Positions 10,722 through 21,316 of a stretch of 64,000 nt of DNA are shown one piece after another (the stretch's first letter is position 1; each line of letters opens with the position of its first letter). Source of the stretch: Xenoacremonium recifei. Taxonomy: Eukaryota; Ascomycota; Sordariomycetes; Hypocreales; Nectriaceae. The stretch spans positions 496,001 to 560,000 of the forward strand of contig WOFQ01000013.1 in the NCBI GenBank assembly GCA_012184525.1. The letters are read 5' to 3'. The translations under genes were made by a program, and so were the position numbers. The notes below the pieces were generated by a model that worked only from the letters and a program-made list of their open reading frames with translations, was not told the origin of the DNA and did no database searches.

Positions 10722-10853
10722 CTTGAATAAAGAGAGACAAACGAATGAGCAGAAGACGAGTATTGAAGGGAAAGGTTGTGATGGTGGAAAGACGTGCTCG
10801 TGAAGGTGGTCCCTCTGAGCCTGCCCTGGAACCACTGCTATCGACCACCAACC

Positions 10854-10862
10854 CTTTATATA
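10854..10862 (-). promoter_or_regulatory. TATA box of the sedolisin gene
   Basis: Reading the minus strand gives TATATAAAG, a near-perfect TATA box 133 bases before the ATG at 10721, as expected for a regulated secreted protease gene. Confidence 0.6.
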
Positions 10863-12088
10863 CGTAGTTCTCGTAAAGGACTCACAATGCATCACTCTCT
10901 CTGAATCGATTTTCCATCTGGTATTATCGTTCCTTTCTAATCAGAGCCGCGCCACACCGCATCCCGAGCACCTTGTGCGAGCTAAGATGTGCGAGCTAAG
11001 AGAACAATACTAAGGATCTTGATATTGTTGTTGCACGGCCCGCGAAACCGTCAGCCAGCCCGTCGCCGAAACAGTAATTCACGGTCCTGATTGGGCAATT
11101 CGTGCCTCCTTGGGTAATCTTGGGCGCTCTCCCTGCCGATTTAGTATCCGATTTAAGGCGTGTGACCGTCGTCTGGTGTGAGCTACGGAGGTTTTTTGTT
11201 CTAGAAGGCGGGAGAGAACGAAATTGAGGGGGGCCCAGCCAGTTGGGAATGTGAAACATTGCAGCTAACAGAATGCGATGGCGGTCAAACCATCGGATTT
11301 CGGAGGCATGACACACCGCAATGTCATCTCGTCGTCGCTCTTGGTGGTCGTGATGTCTGCGTCAGAAGCTCGGGTTTGGGCTGTCAATCAACACCATCTA
11401 ATCAGCCAATTGGTACTAACGGAAAGTAATTTTTAGAAGCCAGTGACCACAAGCACTCATGCCTTGTCGTCCAACCTCATTGAAATGACGCGCTCACCAC
11501 TCGGCCTCTCCGGCACGGTTGCCCAAGCACCCAGCCCAGAGTCTCAAGCTCCTCTTCCCACTCTTAGTATTGTTCTGAGAGGCAACTGCCATTCGGGGAT
11601 AGTTTCAGTGTTTCAGCTGTTGGTCTTGACAAGCTCCGTTATTGAGATGGGTTGAGCCATGATGCATTAGGGTTCAATAGTAGCATGCAGTTGGGACATG
11701 GGGTATTGTCAGGCATGCAGTCAACAGTCAAGCTTCCAACCGAGACGAAAAGCAAACGGGCACTACGCTTTACCTTTCAACCAACAACTGAGACCCTCGG
11801 TCTTGCAGCGAATGAGAATGTTGCTGTAACACGCAAGGGAGCAAGCGTTGACAAAGTTCCCGCTCGTAAGAGTCATTGCATGATATGTCGTGACGAAGGC
11901 CATCCGTGTGCTGGAAGGGAGATCCGTCTGATCCTCCGCGTAGCCATTCCAACACGAGAAGGGATCTCACAAGGTACCCCGTAGTGGAAAAGGAAAGTTT
12001 ATGAGCATCCACTAGGTTCCATTCGAATTAATGAAGGAGATCTAGTTCTTGAGCGTTTCGCGTGTCGGTGTGCAGGGTCCTCGCTACG
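10863..12088. other. Intergenic, no gene recognised
   Basis: This is upstream of the sedolisin gene. A plus-strand open frame at 11652-11984 with a CMICRDEGHPC stretch was considered but lacks coding support. Confidence 0.4.
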
Positions 12089-12580
12089 GCCCTGGCCGGT
12101 TCTTGGTGTCGAGCCGCAGGGAAGAAGAGTAGGTCATCGAGCCACGACGAACAAAAGGCAGAGGAGAGCAGGCGGAAACGAGAATCTCAACAGTGAATTA
12201 ACCATGAAGTACCTGAAGAAGCCACCTGCTGTTGGTGCAGCTTCCATCATAATGTGGAAGTGAAGCTCCGCCGCCATCTCGTTTGCCATCTCGGTTCAAT
12301 CATTGAGCTGTGGCAGGTACAGTACCTACCGCCCTGGCCGGTGCTTGGTGTCTACAGGTAGCCGCAGAGAAGAAGAGTCGATCATCGAGTCACGACGAAC
12401 ATTAGGCATAGGAAAGTATCAGGCGCACGAGAAACTCAACAGTTAATCGCCGCCACCTGTTGTTGGTGCAGCTTCCATCATGAATCAGGACTCACAAGGT
12501 GGAAGTGAAGTCCCGCCGCCATCTCGCCTGTCATCTCGCTTCAATCACTGAAGCGCGGCAGGCACCACCCACCAGCAGGC
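12089..12580. repeat. Diverged tandem duplication, two ~245-bp copies
   Basis: Copy one (about 12089-12330) and copy two (about 12331-12580) share long blocks: GCCCTGGCCGGT..CTTGGTGTC, AGCCGCAG..GAAGAAGAGT, CACGACGAAC, GTTGGTGCAGCTTCCATCAT, GGAAGTGAAG..CCGCCGCCATCTCG and a final GGCAGG. They differ by many substitutions and small indels, so the duplication is old. There is no ORF or recognised terminal repeat. Confidence 0.8.
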
Positions 12581-13330
12581 ACCCACCGCCCCTTCCCAGC
12601 TAGAGCCCTCCAGGCAGCCTTCCCGCCTCAGGCACCTCCCCCAAAATTCTGCCCCCCTCACCGCCTTCACCCTACTATAAAAATCCGCCCTCCCCCTTCC
12701 AAGCTTCGCTTTCTCTCTTCTTCTTTTCTCCTTAGCTCTCTTTGCCTTTTGGCTTAGATCAAGTGTAGTATCTGTTCTTTTCAGTTTAATCTCTGGAAGA
12801 CCTCTATGGAGGTTATCTTTGATTATTCTTATTTTTGGTTTGAGGGCTGGTTTCCTCTGTGCTTGCACATGATTCCGCCCACCGTGTCCCTGGTATTACA
12901 CTGCTTCCAGGAGACGCAAAAAGGGTTCGTTTTCATTGCTTGCTCGGGCTTGCCTGGGTGGTGAGGAAGATGATTCTTGGTGTTTTGATTCGCGGCTGTT
13001 GCGCCCGCCTTTGCTGTTCCAACGTAGCTCCATTGTAGAAATTCTCTAGCGGGTAGCCTCAGCTCCAGCTCCAGCTTGATATCAAAATTTGAAGTTTCCC
13101 TGAGTTGATGCATGAACCCGTGTCCGTACCCAACCTGCACCACCGTGAAATCTCTGATTGCCCAACATTCGCCGTCCTGCCTCCCACTCGCAAACAGAGC
13201 AAGAAGCAACCCAAACCCAGTGCCCAAACGCAAGCTCCCTCTCAACATTTCCAACCTCCACCCGTCATCGACTACCAACCATCCTCCACATCTTCATCAA
13301 CCTCACCCATCCTCTATCACCAACCTCACA
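12581..13330. other. Promoter and 5' leader region of the translin gene
   Basis: No gene is recognised. Pyrimidine-rich tracts (for example 12710-12740) and the C/A-rich 13180-13330 leader are typical of fungal promoters and 5' UTRs. Open frames here run into the translin exon in the wrong phase. Confidence 0.4.
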
Positions 13331-14195
13331 ATGTCCTCCGACACGCCCCTCCTCGACCCCGCCATCTTCGACTTCCTCAAGGAGAAGCTCGAAGAGGAGA
13401 CGCACGTCCGCGACACCCTCACCCAGATCATCCAGCGCCTCGAGCGCGCCGTCTCCCACGCCCAAGCCCTCCTCTCGCGCGTCCACTCGACCCCCCGCGC
13501 ACGCTGTGAGTTTTTCGCTGCCCGTCCCTTTCTACACATGACTCTCGATTCTGATAGAGATCCATGCCAGTCCCCGCGCTGGTCGCCCAGGTAGAGACCG
13601 CCATCAACGAGGAAGCCACCATCATCGGCGAGCTCAACGAAGTCGCCTCCAAGCACCCCTACTACAAGTCCGTCTCCTCCTCCATCCATCCCTTCTTCAT
13701 CCAGTACTAAACTCCCCCAGATACAACTCCAAGTGGTCGCGCACCATCCAGTCCGCCATCCAAACAGCCCTGTACTGTGCCTGGCTCGGCGGCCTGCCCC
13801 TCGACTCGTCCGCCTCGCTCGGCCACCTTCTCACGCTCGACGACGTCGGCAAGCTCTTCCGCGTGCCGACCAACCTGAAGGACCGGGATGCGTTCCACCT
13901 GTCCATCGAGGAGTACTTGCTTGCCCTCACGGACTTGACCTCCGAGCTTGCGCGCCTGGCTACTAATGCCGTCACGCTGGGCGACTTCGAACTGCCGCTT
14001 ATTATCAGCGCGTTTGTGAAGGATCTGTTTGCGGGCTTCCAGCTGCTCAATTTGAAGAACGATATTCTGCGGAGGCGCGCTGATGCTGTCAAGTATGATG
14101 TCAAGAGGGTTGAGGATGTCGTGTATGATTTGAGCCTGCGAGGGCTGGTGAAGCGCTCAACAGAAGGGGATACGGAGATGGCTGCCGCTGAGTAG
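13331..14195 (+). CDS. tsn: Translin, 248 aa
   Basis: Translin is a ring-forming RNA/DNA-binding protein that with TRAX makes the C3PO endoribonuclease; in Neurospora C3PO trims tRNA 5' leaders. Exons are 13331-13505, 13571-13667 and 13721-14195, with introns of 65 and 53 bases. The C-terminal half has the family signature FQLLNLKNDILRRRADAVKY followed by DVKRVEDVVYDLSLRG. The N-terminus starts with the usual helical segment (FDFLKEKLEEETHVRDTL). The first acceptor was chosen at CAG 13570; the earlier AG at 13557 would give an in-frame stop. Length matches the family. No TRAX gene is in the window. Confidence 0.93.
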
Positions 14196-14596
14196 ATCCC
14201 ATGGGCAAGTTGTAAGGAAGAAGGAAACTGGGATTTTATTGTAATGGGAACACAAAATGGAATAAAAGATCTACGGCCTCGCGTTCAAAGAAAGCCACTT
14301 CACGCATGATGTTTTCGCTCTTAACTGAGAGTTTAAGGCTGGTATTGGCACACTGCATTCCTCTTGAAAATATACGCATCTGTCTAGTTCGAGTATGGGC
14401 ATATCTCTGCCTTTCTGAATTCCACGCACCCTTTCTAACTGCCCCTCGCTCCGCCGTATGAATGAGCCGCGCAAGTATCCGCAGGCAAAATACATGATCC
14501 GTACTATACACGTCCGTAATGTCCTGGACGAAACCTAAAAAGAAACTACCGTAACATACCCCTGCGCTATGATCCCTTCCCTCGTTCTCCAACCGC
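14196..14596. other. Intergenic between convergent genes
   Basis: This holds the 3' UTRs of translin (plus) and the PNUTS-like gene (minus). AATAAA-like strings (for example AATAAAAGA at 14262) fit polyadenylation. Confidence 0.4.
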
Positions 14597-17500
14597 TTAG
14601 TCGTGTCTAAAGGTGCACTTGTCTCCTCGGGCACATTTCCCTTGCTGCCAGAAAGTGCAGGGCTTCGTGCCTATAAGAGCCTTGTTGGCGGGCTTGTGCG
14701 GTGGAAGAGTCCCCCTCTTTCTACGGCCATCTTTACCGTCCCTGTCTCGCTCCCTTTCCTCTCTCCTCGACGGGTGCTCGTCACCACGATCCCAGTCACG
14801 ATCACGTTCTGCCGCAGGCGGTGGCGGTGGCGGTGGCGGAGGAGGCTGTTGACCCTGTGCCATCTGCTGGAGCAACATATATTGCTGGTACGAGTTGTCG
14901 TTCGGGTTAAGGAAGTTGGCCGGGTTCGCGGCCTGATTCTGCTGAGGTTGTTGTGCTGGCTGGTTGATAGCCGCCAGGATGGACTGAAGCTGGCTGTCGG
15001 GAATCTGGGCCTGTTGAGACGGTGCCGCAGCTGGGGGAGGCTGTTGGGGTTGTTGACCACCGTTCATTTGCTGGAGGAGCGCCAAGTATGGCGCATACTG
15101 TTGTTGCTGAGCATAATATGCGGCCCAGTCTTGTTCGTTGCCTGAAGCTTGTCCGGGATTCGCCTGCGCAGCTGCTCGTAAAGCGTTAGCTTGGGCTTCC
15201 AACAAAGCACGTTCTTCGTCTGCCTTCTTCTGTCGGGCAGCGAGCTCCTTGTTGTATCCAAGCTGCCACTCTCGAACCTTCTCCTGGTCGTGCAGAATCC
15301 ATTCGGGGGGCGTAATGGCTGGGTATGGCTTCCCGGCGAGGCTTCGAGCCACCATTTCGATCGCATTCCCGGATAGATGGACCATTGGGTCCGAGTAGTG
15401 GAATGCCCTCCACACATCGCCCTGGCTCGGGTTCGGGTCGATCCAGTTCTTCGCCCTGTCTGACCTGAGCAGAGCAAGCACCTGCTCTGCGACAGCAGAC
15501 CCAAGAACCAACGGCACGTCGGCGAAAGTCTGGCCAGAAGAATGCTGTGCGACGGGGAGAGGCTGAGAAGACGCCGCGGCAGACGAGGATACCCCCTTCA
15601 GCCGACCTAATATCGAATCCAGACGGTTTGATGGGTTTTCCTTGCTGTCGAGACGCTTAATCGCGGCAAACATGGCACCGTCAATGCCCGTCAATTGTTC
15701 ATCTCTCCATCTGAGCTGAAGTTCTTGGAACTGGGGATCGTCCGCGGGCAACTGGTTCGTCTTGAAATCTGTGTCGTAGACCGTTTCGGGGTGGGGAGAC
15801 TTTGGAGTTGGCGGAATGTCATCAGGATCGGTATATATCGCCATCAGTTCTCGTTGTTCTCGTTCGGCGATTCGCTGTTGCTCGTCCGTGGTGAAAGTGA
15901 CGTTTCCGCCTCGCGTAACAAAGTTCTTGTTGCGAGTATCCTCGGCAAGATTGGACAGATCGCAAGGAGTTGGGCTGACCCAGGGTTGATAGGGAATGTC
16001 GTCGTCGTCGTCATCTTCATCGACATCGGCACGCTGCTTCAGTACCATACCCTCCGAGCGATCATCTCCGGCGTCTCGAAGCATGTTCACGTCCCTGCCT
16101 TCGTCCTCGTTTTCCTCCTTCTGGAAGATCTTGATCTGCACCAACTCGCTTTCGGGTTTCCAGCTCACCCGAAGCTTGCGGCGAGCTTCCTTGCGAAGAC
16201 GTTTGGCTCGTTCTTCTGGCGTCTCCGACCCCTCCGGGCTCTTTGTGTCTTTGACTGCAGCTGCAGGGGCCTCTGCTTTGGGGGCACTGATGGCGTCCAG
16301 AAGAGAGGCGATACCTGACAATCCCGCAGTTTTCGGAAGAGGCACTTTTGTCTCTGTTCGGGGCAACGGCTTAGTCGTTTCTGTCTTGCTGTGGCCATTC
16401 TTGGGGTCGATCTTATTCTTCTCGTCCGCAACGCTTTTCTCGGTCTTCGTTCCATCGGGTTTAGGTATCGATTTAGGCACAGGCCGCGTCTTTCCAGGCA
16501 GGATAGAGTTAGCTGCTGCCTTGGCCGCTGTAGTTTTCGATGCTGATTGAAGTTGTATCTTCGGGTGAGCTAGCTTCTTGCTCAAAGAACTACCGGTCGA
16601 TTCTACCGCAATCTTCTTCACAGAGCGCACGTCTGTGTCGTCGTCTCTTCCTCGCTTCGTCGAGTGATCAGCCGCTGACTTCGCAGCAGCTTTAGCCCTG
16701 CTAGCAGCCGAAGTGCCTGTATAGCCAGTTGCCGTTTCAGGCTCTGCCGCCTTCAACGCTTTCTTAATGTTGGCCGAAATCTCAGCAACGAGGCCCTTGA
16801 CTTCATCATCGCCCTTGTCGGCGAACCTCTTTCGTACTGTATCGAAATTGGTCGTCTCTGCGATCTTCTTGGTCATGGGGAAATGGGTGAAAAGCTCGAG
16901 CACGATCTTGGGGAGTTTCCCTGAGAAGTCACCAGACTTGATACACATGATCAAGGCGTTCACAAGACTCAATACCAACTTCTGATGGCCGCCCAAATTG
17001 TCCAAGACGGCATCATCTGCGTGTTCAAGAGTTGCGTCCAGCACTCGGTAGAGAAGATGCTTTTTGTGATCGGACTCCTGTCGAATCTTGGCGATTTTGT
17101 CCTCGGGCTGTTTATCCTTGACCGCCTGATCGAGCTCCTGTTTCGATCGATTCATTTCGGCGCGAAGTTTGATGATGAATTCGCCGGCTTGTTGTACTCG
17201 AGTTGCGATTAATGCACTGGTCCTCGTGACTCCATGTTCGATATGGACGATGCCGAGCACATCCCATACTGTGGCTTCGTCTGGGTCACTGGGGCGGACA
17301 GCCGCACGGATCTGGAGAGTCAGCGACTTCGAAGCGAACGGGCCGTCCAAGATCAAACCTACCGGCTTGCCCTTCTCCTCCTCTTGCTCTTTCTTTGCCC
17401 TCTTCTCGGCCTTGTTCTTCGAAGCTTCGTCGGATTTAAGCTGCTCCTTAAAAGCATCTATGTCGATTAGTAGGTAACTCCACCACAGACGGATATCAAC

Positions 17501-19100
17501 ATACGAGGATACTCGGTATATTTGGGCCGTCGTTTGCCCAGGGCCTTCATATGCCGATCAAACTCATCCAACATAGCCTTCGCTTCCATCCGTCGTTCAT
17601 CCAGACCACCCCTATCCAATGACGGTCGGTATTGACTCGTAAATCGGCCTTGTATTTCGCAGGGGAGGCTGTAGCCGAACTCGGGGACAATCGGCTTGCC
17701 GCTTCGCGACGGAATGGCCACGAGGGGCGCAAGTTTATCATAGCTCTTGGGTGCTAGTCAAGACTGTCAGAGTACATACATGACATTGAAAAGCCTTAAT
17801 TCTTACCTGGGATCTTTGTGCTCGGATCATAGACGAGATGTGGAAGTCCCTTAATTGATGGCTGCTTCGCCTGGGCAGCCTTAGTGCGCTTGTTGAATTG
17901 GGCAATGAGCTGAGCGTCTTCCGCTGTAGGAGTTGGAGGCTGTAATGCATCAACTTCCTCCACCTTCTTGGCAACAGCGTCCGCTGACTCCTGAACGGGC
18001 GCTACGGGTTCGGGAGTCGGTGTGTCCACAGCACTCTTCACGGCTCGTTTTCTCTTCTTCGCCTGAGGTTCAGCTGCCCCTGAAGGCTGTAAGGATGCAC
18101 TTTCTATCTCAGTTGTTTGGGTCGGAGCAAGGTATTGAGCGTTCGAGGTCGGCGGCGTGGAGGAGTTGACTGGGAATGCGAGGAAGCTTTGGGCGGGTAT
18201 CGGCTGCGAGTTCTGTTGGTAGGGTACGGGCTTCGGGCTGATGAAGGCTGGCTGAGAGAAGGCTTGCTGCTGCTGCCTCTGTGGCGTGTTCGAGGGCGGT
18301 TGCTGGTGAGGCTGCTGAGGGGATTGCTGGTTCCTCGGAGACTGCTGCGCCTGTTGTTGCGCTACATGCTGCTGCTGCTGCTGCTGATGCTGCTGTTGTT
18401 GATAGGGAGGTTGCGTGTTTGATTGAAATTGACTTGGCGCACCGCTGCCTGAAGGCTGAAATCCAGACGGCTGAGTGTAACCGGGCTGGGCCGGGACAGG
18501 AGATTGTTGCGTCGCCCGACTAAAGTCATGAGGAGGAGCAAACCCTTGCTGAAGCCCTTCAAACTGCTGCACGGGTGTGTGACTCTGCTGTCGGTTCTGT
18601 GGAGGTATCAAATGGGGTTGTTGGTACTGCTGCAAAGCCGCATCGAAAGACTGGTCGTCAGGGGAGAACGAGTAAGAGAAGCTTTGGGGATGGGCGTGGC
18701 CCTGGATGTTACCCAGGTGGCTCATCGAATCCCCGAGGTTCAACTTCCCTTGCTGAGAGAACAGATCTGGGTGGATGTCACTGAAAGCAGGATCGATCAC
18801 GTCTTGCGAAGCTTGTGAGAACTGCTGGTTCAACCCCAGCGTCTCATGGCCAGTGTGGAAGGCAGCCTGCGAGGACGGGGAACCGTGGAGGCTCCCCGTG
18901 AGGAAGGCATTACCCTGGTGAGGGGAATCGAAGAATGTAGAGGCATCTTGCGGGTTAATGTGCGAGTATGCCGCGGGATCCCCCATCGACTGTGACCAGT
19001 TCTGGTGAGGGTCGAATTGCCCGTTCTGTCCCGTGAACCCAAAGTTGGCCTGCCACTGGTCATCGGCGCCATTCTGGCCCGAGTCCGGCCACGACTGCAT
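14597..19100 (-). CDS. ppn1: PNUTS/Ppn1-like protein phosphatase 1 regulatory subunit, 1467 aa
   Basis: A nuclear scaffold that docks PP1 to the cleavage-and-polyadenylation machinery; fission-yeast Ppn1 acts with Dis2 and Swd22 in transcription termination. Exons (minus): 19100-17807, 17753-17505, 17457-14597; introns are 53 and 47 bases. Visible parts: a Gln/Pro/Ser-rich N-terminus of ~400 residues with poly-Q from CAG repeats; a TFIIS-N (LW)-like helical domain near residues 690-750 (LPKIVLELFTHFPMTKKI); the PP1-docking RVxF-type motif RVSW at about 944-947; a conserved PW..PTP acidic region; a proline run; and a C-terminal CCCH finger, C-x7-C-x5-C-x3-H, ending ..KCTFRHD. This order (LW domain, RVxW, CCCH) is the PNUTS layout. 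The protein is about twice as long as fission-yeast Ppn1 because of the Q-rich head. Naming is by architecture, not by search. Confidence 0.82.
14813..14850. repeat. GGC-type triplet run encoding polyproline
   Basis: Plus-strand GGCGGTGGCGGTGGCGG-type repeats encode a ten-proline run just before the C-terminal zinc finger of the PNUTS-like protein. The tract is likely polymorphic. Confidence 0.7.
18368..18400. repeat. CAG/CTG triplet repeat encoding polyglutamine
   Basis: An interrupted CTG run on the plus strand encodes consecutive glutamines on the minus strand inside exon 1 of the PNUTS-like gene. It is probably variable between strains. Confidence 0.8.
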
Positions 19101-21316
19101 TTTGCACGACGAGGCCGGCCAGTATCAAAGTGACCAGCTGGGTCTGGATGCCTTGTGCCTGGATGGCTCTAGGACTAATGCATGTTGTCAGCGATCATCG
19201 CCATGAATGAAAGTGCAGAACGGGACGATGCAGCTGAGGGTACATTTGGTATCACCAGCCTGACGTTTGAGGGAAGATTTGTGGGACTGGAGTGATCACT
19301 ACCGCGCTAAGGTTGACGGCAAGTACTTACCCGCGGAATTTCACTGTTTAGGAGGTCTGAGTGACTTTAGTGTGCTAGGCGGGTGTATGCCGGCTAAAGG
19401 AAACGTGGCTAGGCGGTAACGGAAAGCTGGAGCTAACGGAGCTCGCACTAGTCCTAAAAAGGTGGCCAGCGGGAACAGGGTTCGTCGAGATGAGAGTGTA
19501 ACTGCCTGCAGAAGAGGAAAGGAATGTCATCAGCAAAACTGCAAAAAAAGGAATGTGTGAGATGTGAAGGCTTGGTTGTGGAAAGAAACCAGGGGAGGAC
19601 AACAAGCAGCGATGGCAGTGATAAAAGAGCCAAGATGAAAGATTCCGCACGTCGCGAATTCTGAGGGGCGTTGGCTGCATCTTGGGCTGTGGTCGGACAA
19701 AGGCATCCATCCCCTCCAGGCGCTGGGCCACAAAGACGGGGGAGTAAATTGGGGGCGCAAGACGTCCAGCATCTAGACGGGTTGCTTTGTCGAAATTCGG
19801 CGATGGAGGGGAATTCGACCGTTATTTTGGAACCTGTCTGGCGAAGTCCGGCCCTTTGAGCCGTCTTGAGAGCTGCCTGTGTTTCTGGGTTCTGAGGTGT
19901 AGGTGAAGGTGGGTGACCTGGACATCGTCATAGCCCAGCCTGACCAGCCCCCTGCGGTCGTTTTCAGCGGCCCCCCAGGCCCCAACTGTCCGCCAGCAGA
20001 GCACCATCCGCTATGGCTTCCGAGGTGGACGGGCGACGATCCCCAAGTTTGCCTCCCCTCTGGTATCTTGCTTGTATTTGTCTTTTTAAGCCCACCAGAG
20101 ATGCGAAAGCGCAATCACATCCTGATCCCCAGAGAGAGTGCGCGCGGATGCTCGCCAGCTGCTGGTGTTGTCGCGCCCAAAACGGGTGCCTCCACCGCTC
20201 TGCAGTTCGGGACAGGACTGGCCTGGCGCCTACTTCCAAGTGATTGATTGCAAGCCCAACGCGAGTCTCCATGACAATCACCGACCCCTTCATCTCGCAA
20301 TTTTTAAGGCTGCAGAGATCGGAGTGGTCTGGTTCCATTGTTCATAAAGAAATCACAGATACAATGACGCTGCTCCCCGGGAATCGTGATGTCCGACAAC
20401 GGGTGTTATGGATGGATGGATGGGATAAGCTGAGTGAGGGTGACGCGACAAAGGAAAAGGCTCGAGCGAGAGAGGATGGGATGGGATGGATGGGGTTGGG
20501 CATACCCTGGGACCGTTGGGAGAAGCTTCCCTTCAATTATTTCCGTCGTCCTACCAGAGGGGCGGAGCTTCATGGCCTGTCGCATTTGAAGCGCGAGCTG
20601 CGGTTTACAGAATCATCGTGGTTGGGTTGCGTAGACCGGAGGAGGAAGAAATCACACAAGGGGGCGCAGACCGGCACCGAAACTGCGCAGCGCCTGGCGA
20701 GACCGGCTTTAAAGGGCCGCTGCTGGAAGCGCCAGACTCGAGCACCAAAAGCCTCAATATCTACCGGCGCTCGTTTCCTTGACGGGTCTCTGATGCTGGG
20801 ATGCTTCGGTCGTGCGCGCGCAGCTGGTCGTGGCAGGGCGGATGTTGATGGAGTGTCGTTGAGATTAGGGAAAAGTCGACTTGTTTCGCAGTGGTTCGGG
20901 CAGGCAGGTAGGTCATTGAGGCCGCACATATCAGGCATCAGCGAGGTCCGTCAGGCATGAAGTCTCCTGCAGTCAGGCCAGTCAGGCCAGAACGCCAATT
21001 CCACTAGCGCCTGGCCCGTGCACGGCATGATGCCAGCCAGACCGTCTGCACTGGAGAGGCGACCGCCATGGGAGCTTGCCAGCAATTGGCCAGAGGATAA
21101 TATCGTGGCCTCAAGCTCTCGCAAAGGAACTCTTCCGGGCTTGAAGCTATCCTGACGACGCGACCTGCCGCAAAGTGCGATACCTGCGAAATCGAAGCAT
21201 ATCTTTCTCCGGATTCGCTGAAGGCGGAACTTCGAAGCCCCTGGCCCCCGCGATCTGGACCTATCCCCATCCTTCGTCGAGCTTGACGAGACCGTCTTGC
21301 GACGTCATTCGCAAAG
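19101..21316. other. 2.2-kb divergent promoter region
   Basis: This lies between the PNUTS-like gene (minus) and SLY1 (plus). No gene is recognised; long open frames on both strands have no conserved features. A GGAT microsatellite is at 20408-20423 and a TCAGGC motif cluster near 20931-20987. Confidence 0.4.
20931..20987 (+). repeat. Cluster of four TCAGGC motifs
   Basis: TCAGGC occurs at 20931, 20951, 20973 and 20982, the last two inside the short direct repeat AGTCAGGCC. The cluster is 330-390 bases before the SLY1 ATG and could be a factor-binding array. The meaning is unknown. Confidence 0.45.

Noticed and set aside
11652..11984. Plus-strand ORF with CMICRDEGHPC
   Set aside because: No splice signals, no family pattern, and an equally long frame lies on the other strand; probably chance.
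13331..13594. Translin read as a single 5' exon through 13594
   Set aside because: That frame leaves the translin reading frame; only splicing at 13505/13571 and 13667/13721 restores it.
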